Below are positions 59,065 to 64,000 of a DNA stretch of 64,000 nucleotides, piece by piece. Origin of the DNA: Acheta domesticus (taxonomy: Eukaryota > Arthropoda > Insecta > Orthoptera > Gryllidae); assembly GCA_031308135.1 (NCBI GenBank), contig JAHLJT010000631.1, positions 193,381,685 to 193,445,684 on the forward strand. Reading direction: 5' to 3'. How positions within the stretch are numbered: the stretch's first letter is position 1; each line of letters begins with the position of its first letter. Made by a program: the position numbers and the translations under genes. The notes under the pieces were generated by a model, which saw only the letters and a list, made by a program, of their open reading frames with translations, did not search any database and was not told the origin of the DNA.

Positions 59065-59379
59065 TATATATAATTTTTATTTCGAACGGTTTGCAACAAA
59101 TATATGTATATAAAATGGACCTTAAAAATTCTGTGTAGAAGTACTATATTGTGTGGATGTATTCATTTTGATTGTCATTATTTTTTATTGTTTCTTTCAT
59201 GTTATATTATATCTTTAATTTTCAAACCCTAATTATATTATTTGGTGTTATGACAGAATTTCTCAGTAGGCCACGCAAAAAATTCTTCAGGAGGTGACGA
59301 TGGAAAAAAAAGAGCACTCGGTCGAAGAAGTAAACAGGCTATTCCGGAGCGAAGGTAAATTGAGAGTTCCGTCTCCCAC
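59065..59379. other. Unassigned AT-rich DNA
   Basis: No feature was recognised between copy A of the direct repeat and the CG-rich block. Confidence 0.5.
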
Positions 59380-60110
59380 CAACCGCTCTTTTCATCGGCG
59401 TCTTTTTCCGCGCCATGGGGTATCAACAGCTGCGTCGCCGTCGCGGGCCTGCCATCAACGTCAGCGCCTACAGCGCCGCGCTACCCGTCGCTCGCCGCGC
59501 CAAATCCCCGGAAGCCTCATCGCCGCAATCCACTCTCCCGGACGCTACGCCCCCGCCCCACTGTGCCCCGCCCGCCCACCGCCCGCCCGCCGCCCGCGCC
59601 CCGCCCCGCCCCGCTCCGCCCCTTCCGACTCTGCCCGTCCCGGCCCGCCTCGACCCACCAAGTCCCGCCCAGCCCCACCGCACCCACCCTCGCCACGCTC
59701 CGTCTCGTCCCGCCCGCCCCGCCGCACCCTGCCCCACCCCGCCGCACCCCGCCTCGCTCCACAACGCCACGCCCCGCTTCACTCCGCCACGCCACGCCTC
59801 GCCCCGTCCCTTCTCGCCCCGTCCCGCCCGTCCCGCCCAGCCCCGCCGCACCCTCCCACGCCACCATCTCGTCCCATCCCGCCCCGCCCCGCCCAGCCCC
59901 CGTCCCGCCCCTCCCCGCACCCTCACGCCTCGACCCGCTCCGCCACGCCACGCCACGCCTCGTACCGACCTTCCTCGCCTGCCCCCGTCACGCCCCTCCC
60001 TGCCCCGCTCCGCACGGCCCTGCTCCGCCCTGCCCCACTTCGCCCCGCTCCGTCCCGCCCCGTCACGCCTGCCCTTGGCGCCTACTGCACCCCGTCGCCC
60101 TTCACCCCCT
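59380..60110. repeat. CG-rich pentamer-like block (CCCCG/CCCGC)
   Basis: A dense run of CCGCC, CCCCG and CCACG words with loose 5-bp periodicity lies between the two 290-bp direct repeats. Three overlapping plus-strand frames (229-298 codons) are Pro/Arg/Ser-rich and not credible as proteins. Confidence 0.75.
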
Positions 60111-60335
60111 GCCTATGGCATTCGTTCTCACAGCCTCCGCCGTGGGCGATCCTCGAGCAGAATGTGTGCCACCAGCCGCTTCGTTCGTAAGCAATACTGC
60201 CACTAGGTCGTATTCAACTGCCACGGGTCATACCCAATTGCAGTTCAAATAAATGTTATATGTTAAATACTTGTGGCACGTTCCAGCCCATTTGTTTTCT
60301 TATTTAGTTTGTTTCGCTTTTGCTGTCTTCGCTCT
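60111..60335. other. Unassigned spacer
   Basis: No feature was recognised. AT content rises again toward copy B of the direct repeat. Confidence 0.5.
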
Positions 60336-60625
60336 TTCTCACTCCGTCATTTTATCATTGTTGTTTTCTTGAGCATTTAGTTCTGACCTCTATGATTTTT
60401 CTCTTTTCCTTAACAACCCTTTATACCCTGCTGTTCATTTCCAACCACACATTACGTTTTGGCCTCTTTTCTAAAGATTTTCCTTTTAATTTTCTGTCTA
60501 CTCCCCACATCCATTCTTTATTTAGTATATACGCCAATTTTCTGTTTATATAGTGACCGTCTTGATAGGTCATGGGACCATGTGTATGCCCTTAGAAGTA
60601 TCGTGTTTATTGTTCCAGTCCTGAA
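60336..60625 (+). repeat. 290-bp direct repeat, copy B
   Basis: Partner of 58775-59064, 1561 bp downstream (start to start). The flanks differ from those of copy A. The T-rich sequence on its right (60626-60960) reads as A-rich on the minus strand and may be further parts of the same repeat, missing from copy A. Confidence 0.95.
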
Positions 60626-61192
60626 GCTTCGTATTGGTTTTGCCCGACCGTTTTTCTTTCCAGCTTTTATCTCGTTTGTGTCTCTTCGCTTTGATGTATT
60701 TTCTCTTTCTTGCCTCAGGCAATCCTCCAACCTTTCATCTTCATTGTTTCTTTTCTGGCCTTTCAGCTTTGTCTTCTCTCAATTCCTTCCTTTCCCCGTT
60801 TCCATTACCGATATTCGTACTAGACCTTCCCTCCCACTGGTTCTTTTTAGATCCTGTTTTGTCGCTATTTTCTCCCATATCTCTTCTTCAAACGTCTTTC
60901 TATAGATTTTATCCTTGCTCACATTTTGCAAATTCACGCAAACATTTGAAAATCTAAATCATACTCTTTGCCCCCATCGTAATTTCCATTTTACCAGATC
61001 CTCTCTTCCTTATTTCAATATTTTTTGTTTGGTTTATTTAAGGTCCCAACTGTAGAGTAACTGTAAGTGTAGTCAATTGTCAAGGTCGCCAGGTAGCATT
61101 TCTACATATGCGATTCTTACACGTGCTTCTGTGTCACTATTCAGCCGTCAGATCTGGTAAGGCATTTGGTCAATGGTAAATTGATTGATTGT
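60626..61192. other. Unassigned T-rich DNA
   Basis: A pyrimidine-rich stretch (TTTCTTTCC, TCTTTC) that on the minus strand would be Lys/Glu-rich if translated. Nothing was recognised. Confidence 0.45.
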
Positions 61193-61548
61193 TAGTGATT
61201 CCGGGTGCGTCAACTACTGAGGCCATTAGTCTCCTAAGTGTAGTTCATGTTTTCATCGGAAGGTGGCGGTGATCTTCCCCTGCTGATGCGATATCTAGCA
61301 CCGACCTACTATCGACTAGCAGGGTTTTACGAACCAGGTATCTCCTACCAGCGGGGCACCTCCCCAGCCGGAACAAGTTCTAAGTCTCTGACCGGTCTCC
61401 CGGCATATACGTGTGAGTGTAAGTAAGGGGTGAGGATAAAGGAAGGAAAGATCGCGCGCGGTCCATAGCCTGTTTGTTAGGGTACTGCTCCGGCATTGAC
61501 CTGGTATTGATCGGAGCAACCACGGAAAACTACCGATCAGAGGACAGT
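61193..61548 (-). mobile_element. tRNA-derived SINE family A, 5'-truncated copy with tail
   Basis: On the minus strand the body ends with GACGCACCCGGAATCACTAAC followed by CAATCAATCAATT, showing the short ATCA/CAAT tail. Landmarks on the plus strand are GGTGGCGGTGATCTTCCCC, CAGGTATCTCCTACCAGCGG and AAAGATCGCGCGCGGTCC. The tRNA head is absent beyond about 61548. Confidence 0.85.
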
Positions 61549-61965
61549 GGTAGAGCTTGGGACGCTTTATAAGAGCCCTATTCCAACATTGTTCCTACTT
61601 TTTTCACCGCTTTCCTTTCCTGCCCGTTCCGCCCAACTGTCAGCGCCCGGACACTTGCCTTCACCACCACCAGGCGGGGGCAGCCCAGCCGTCACAACTG
61701 TCTTCCCGGCCGACGTCGCCGCTCGCCGCAACAGCCTCTCCCCCGGCTCTATTGCTTTCCGTCGCTCAACCCAGGCGGCGCGGCGGCGCGCCGCGGCGGG
61801 CGCCGCGCCGCGTGAGCCCCACTTCCTCGGGGCGCGCCGCATCGCTCAGCCGGCGGTAGCGGCGCCGCATTCTCGGCGCGGGGATCAGCTTGCAAATTGT
61901 TGCGGCGACGCGCGAATGCCACTCGCGTCTGGACAACAGGCAGGAGGTTGTACAACGAACTTCGA
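61549..61965. promoter_or_regulatory. CpG-rich island (putative regulatory)
   Basis: A CpG-dense patch, strongest at about 61760-61900 (GGCGGCGCGGCGGCGCGCC). Composition only. The short overlapping frames have no domains. Confidence 0.3.
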
Positions 61966-62684
61966 TTAAGCACGGATTGTGTTTTAAGAGATGAACACGT
62001 TTTGTGTCGAAAAAAAAGGTTTTGTTTGTTGTTGTTTTTGTATTACATCCTGTTGTCTACGAATAAATTTAATCAACATTCAGGCTTCGATCTTTTTAAA
62101 GACAACTATATTTATTAAAACACAACACATTTATACATACAAGATACGAATAAGTTACTTATGTGTAACTTATATGTAAGTAAGCATGTATGTGAGTTAC
62201 TTATACAAGTTACTTGATGCAGTGTTGTAAAGACTTATATGTATAAGTGTGTTGTATTATAAAAAATATAGTTGGCTTTAAAAATATTAGGGCCTGAATG
62301 TTAATTAAATTTTTGTTTAGTTATTTTAATTTGGAAAACTGAATTACGAACAGCTACTTTCTGAAATAAACGGCAAGCATGGACATGCAATGGTTAGATG
62401 TTTAGAAACATTGTTTGGTGAAGAAGCATGGTGTAAATCACAAGCTACAAGAACTACAGCTCTGAGCAAGAAACTGGATTTTACGTTTGAAAAGTTCAAA
62501 CATCTAAGATAAAGAAGTAGGTTATTAGAATCCGTACTTTTCTCGGTTAATTCCCAGTCTGTCAATAAACGTAACTCTTTCAGAACTTTTCTTTTATAGG
62601 GATATAGTTTTACTATGGATTACAAAAACTCAGTTTAAACAACCTTCAAGAAAATGCAAGTGCGTGCAAGTGCAATAAATGCCG
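61966..62684. other. AT-rich DNA with AAGTTACTT inverted words
   Basis: Between about 62150 and 62220 the words AAGTTACTT, AAGTAAG and GAGTTACTT recur in both orientations, forming weak palindromes. Function unknown. The rest holds nothing recognisable. Confidence 0.45.
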
Positions 62685-63012
62685 GGAGAGGTGGCTTAAA
62701 GCATCATATGAGGTCCCAGCAGAGCCTCTAACTGGAGGTCCTAGGTTCGAGTCCCGATAGTTTCAAGATTTTCGATACTAACTACTTTGCTAGGTCGAGC
62801 TCAGTCGCTGTCTGGAGGAGAATTCTAGCGGCCGTCTGCTGTGATATGTAGTTTTCCGTGGTTTCTCCGATCAATACCAGGCGAATACCGGAGCAGTTCC
62901 CTAACAAACGGGCCACGGACCGTGCATGATCTTTCCTTTCTCTACCTTGTCCTATCCTCAACCCCTGCACACCCAGTTAATCTAACATGCACTAATCAAT
63001 CAATCAACGAAA
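62685..63012 (+). mobile_element. tRNA-derived SINE family A, internally shortened copy
   Basis: An A box-like TGGCTTAAAGC (62692-62702) and a B box GGTTCGAGTCC (62744-62754) form a tRNA-like head. The body has CTGTCTGGAGGAG, GTTTCTCCGATCAATACCAGG, CGGGCCACGGACCGTGCA and TGATCTTTCC. The middle to 3' part of the family (about 200 bp) is missing, and the copy ends with CACTAATCAATCAATCAAC, the family's ATCA tail. The tail together with the deletion identifies an internal loss rather than 5' truncation. Confidence 0.88.
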
Positions 63013-63176
63013 ATGTGTTATGTAACTCAATGCAAACACGTCTGAAAATCTGGAACCTATCTTTGCCGATTAGTTGTATATTTGATAACATTTTTTTATT
63101 AATCACTTGCATCACAATAAACATTTAAAAATATATTTTTAGAAAAACCTTACACCATGCCTTTCTCCTATGCAAA
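63013..63176. other. Unassigned AT-rich spacer
   Basis: No feature was recognised between the SINE and the palindrome. Confidence 0.5.
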
Positions 63177-63349
63177 TATACTTCGATTTATTTGCAGTGG
63201 CACTTGACGTAAATCAGCTGTTACGGTGTCCAATCGGGAGCTTAAACGTCACCACAGTAACGTCACTGTGGTGACGTTCAAGCTCCCGATTGAATGACAC
63301 CGTAAAAGCTGATTTACGTCAAGTACCACTACAAATAAATCGAAGTATA
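63177..63349. repeat. 173-bp near-perfect palindrome, MITE-like
   Basis: The two arms (63177-63258 and 63265-63349) run in opposite orientation with only a few mismatches and small indels. Landmarks are TATACTTCGATTTATTTG, GACGTAAATCAGC and ACGTCACCACAGT, meeting at a 6-bp centre. The outer ends are TA, compatible with the TA target-site duplication of Tc1/mariner-type elements but not proof of it. It is the most regular foldback in the window and could be a small MITE. It lies close to a mariner transposase remnant at 63.7 kb, but no shared ends were found. Confidence 0.85.
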
Positions 63350-63477
63350 ATCGTACTTCTACATCCACTTATCAGTATATTTAATATTCGTTCTTTTACT
63401 TTCATGAGCGTCTTTACACGTCACTTTTGTTGACGAAATCGACAATTGACAACATGACAATTTGAAGAAGTCACAAA
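63350..63477. other. Unassigned AT-rich spacer
   Basis: No feature was recognised. Confidence 0.5.
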
Positions 63478-63640
63478 CTCAGGGAGAGAGAGAGAAAGAA
63501 AGAGTGAGAAAGAGAGAGAGAAAGAAAGAGGGAGGGAGAAAGGGGGAGAAAGGGAGAGAGATGGAGAGAGTGGGAGAGAAAGAGAGAGGGAGAGAGAGAA
63601 GAAGAGGAAGACGAGTACGAAAAGACAGTATGAAAAAGAT
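63478..63640. repeat. GAGA/GGGAGA purine tract
   Basis: About 160 bp of GAGAGA, GGGAGA and AAAGAG words on the plus strand. Confidence 0.9.
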
Positions 63641-63698
63641 AAAGAGCTATGTCTAGAGTATTGAAGGAAGAAGTGTACGAGTATCTGCCTCAACGTTT
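63641..63698. other. Short unassigned spacer
   Basis: No feature was recognised between the GA tract and the mariner relic. Confidence 0.5.
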
Positions 63699-64000
63699 TT
63701 AATTGGTTATAACAGTATAAAATGTACCATTAAACCAATTTTCAACATAGGCTTCAAGTTTTTCGAAGTACTTGGTCCATCGTAATAGGCGCTTTGTGAT
63801 ATTCTCAGAAAAAAGGATTTTCGATTGAGCTGCAAGCCATGAATGCACCTCACCTATTAGAGGGAGGCAAATTTTCGGCCTCTTAAAGCGTTTTTGAGTG
63901 GACCAAACAGATAGTAAGTAGATGTGACAAGATGTGTACTCTATGAAAAATACTCTGAAAACTTCAGGGCACGGACTTGCACAGTAATGGACGATACAGG
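63699..64000 (-). pseudogene. Mariner-type transposase, C-terminal fragment, broken
   Basis: Minus-strand reading from the right edge inward gives YLFGPLKNALRGRKFAS at about 63866-63913, the conserved xHLFGPLKxALRGRxFAS block of mariner transposases. Two stops then replace the DEEVKEAV part. After that come FFSENITKRLLRWTKYFEKL and EAYVENW at about 63735-63825, matching FFSEGIxKLVxRWxKCIEKxGDYVE. The frame closes at TAA at 63699-63701. In live elements the transposase catalyses cut-and-paste transposition at TA sites with a D,D34D centre. That catalytic part, and the terminal repeat, would lie beyond the window. Stops and a poorly matching stretch before YLFGPLK show that it is inactive. The subfamily is not resolved. 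Confidence 0.85.

Noticed and set aside
59294..60252. Three overlapping frames of 229-298 codons
   Set aside because: CG-rich pentamer-like DNA keeps all frames open. Composition is Pro/Arg/Ser with no domain.
58775..60625. LTR retrotransposon bounded by the 290-bp direct repeats
   Set aside because: The repeats lack TG…CA ends, no primer-binding site or polypurine tract was found, and the interior has no gag or pol relic.

Overview
The window looks like gene-poor nuclear DNA from an arthropod, most likely an insect. No complete cellular protein-coding gene, rRNA gene or functional tRNA gene could be supported. The evidence for an arthropod is the mix of decayed mobile elements: a Penelope-like element that keeps a GIY-YIG endonuclease domain, a Jockey-superfamily LINE, a mariner-type transposase, tRNA-derived SINEs, and a segment with terminal motifs common in arthropod repeats. 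The species cannot be named from the sequence. The background is AT-rich and is broken by many short GC- and CpG-rich blocks. Most long open frames in the window lie in those blocks and come from low-complexity DNA.

Layout. 0-5 kb: a 15-bp minisatellite, a 1.03-kb element with 32-bp terminal inverted repeats (TIRs; 1904-2936), a copy of a dispersed noncoding repeat called family X here (about 3.5-3.9 kb), and a second TIR-like pair (4424-5081). 5-11.5 kb: a decayed SINE, a second family X copy with an internal 156-bp tandem duplication, a CpG patch, a foldback structure (8381-8701), the Penelope-like pseudogene (8860-10040, minus strand) and a nearly full-length SINE (10978-11475). 11.5-20 kb: unassigned AT-rich DNA, a 17-bp minisatellite, a large CpG-rich block (14.7-17.6 kb) and a minus-strand Jockey-like LINE (about 18.0-19.6 kb). 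20-34.6 kb: CpG blocks with tRNA-like B boxes, a hexamer array, two minus-strand SINE copies and long featureless AT-rich DNA.

34.6-45 kb: an extreme GC-rich 11-bp minisatellite with higher-order structure (35085-36473), a SINE with an internal (CA)n tract, the largest family X copy (38.2-39.9 kb), G-rich low-complexity DNA and a 148-172-bp tandem array (43039-43530). 45-55 kb: purine-rich and C-rich low-complexity blocks, a GA/GT microsatellite and a fourth family X copy. 55-64 kb: a 2.26-kb segment with arthropod-repeat termini that contains a second SINE type, two 290-bp direct repeats around a CG-rich block, two more SINE copies, a 173-bp near-perfect palindrome, a GA tract and the C-terminal part of a broken mariner transposase running off the right edge.

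No genes can be shown to work together. The recognisable coding relics (Penelope-like, Jockey-like, mariner) all carry stop codons or frameshifts and are inferred to be inactive. The CpG-rich blocks could include promoters or enhancers of genes outside the window, but nothing here proves it. I found no convincing new multi-gene system. The most unusual items are the SINE family, the TIR elements, the foldback and palindromic structures and the 11-bp array.
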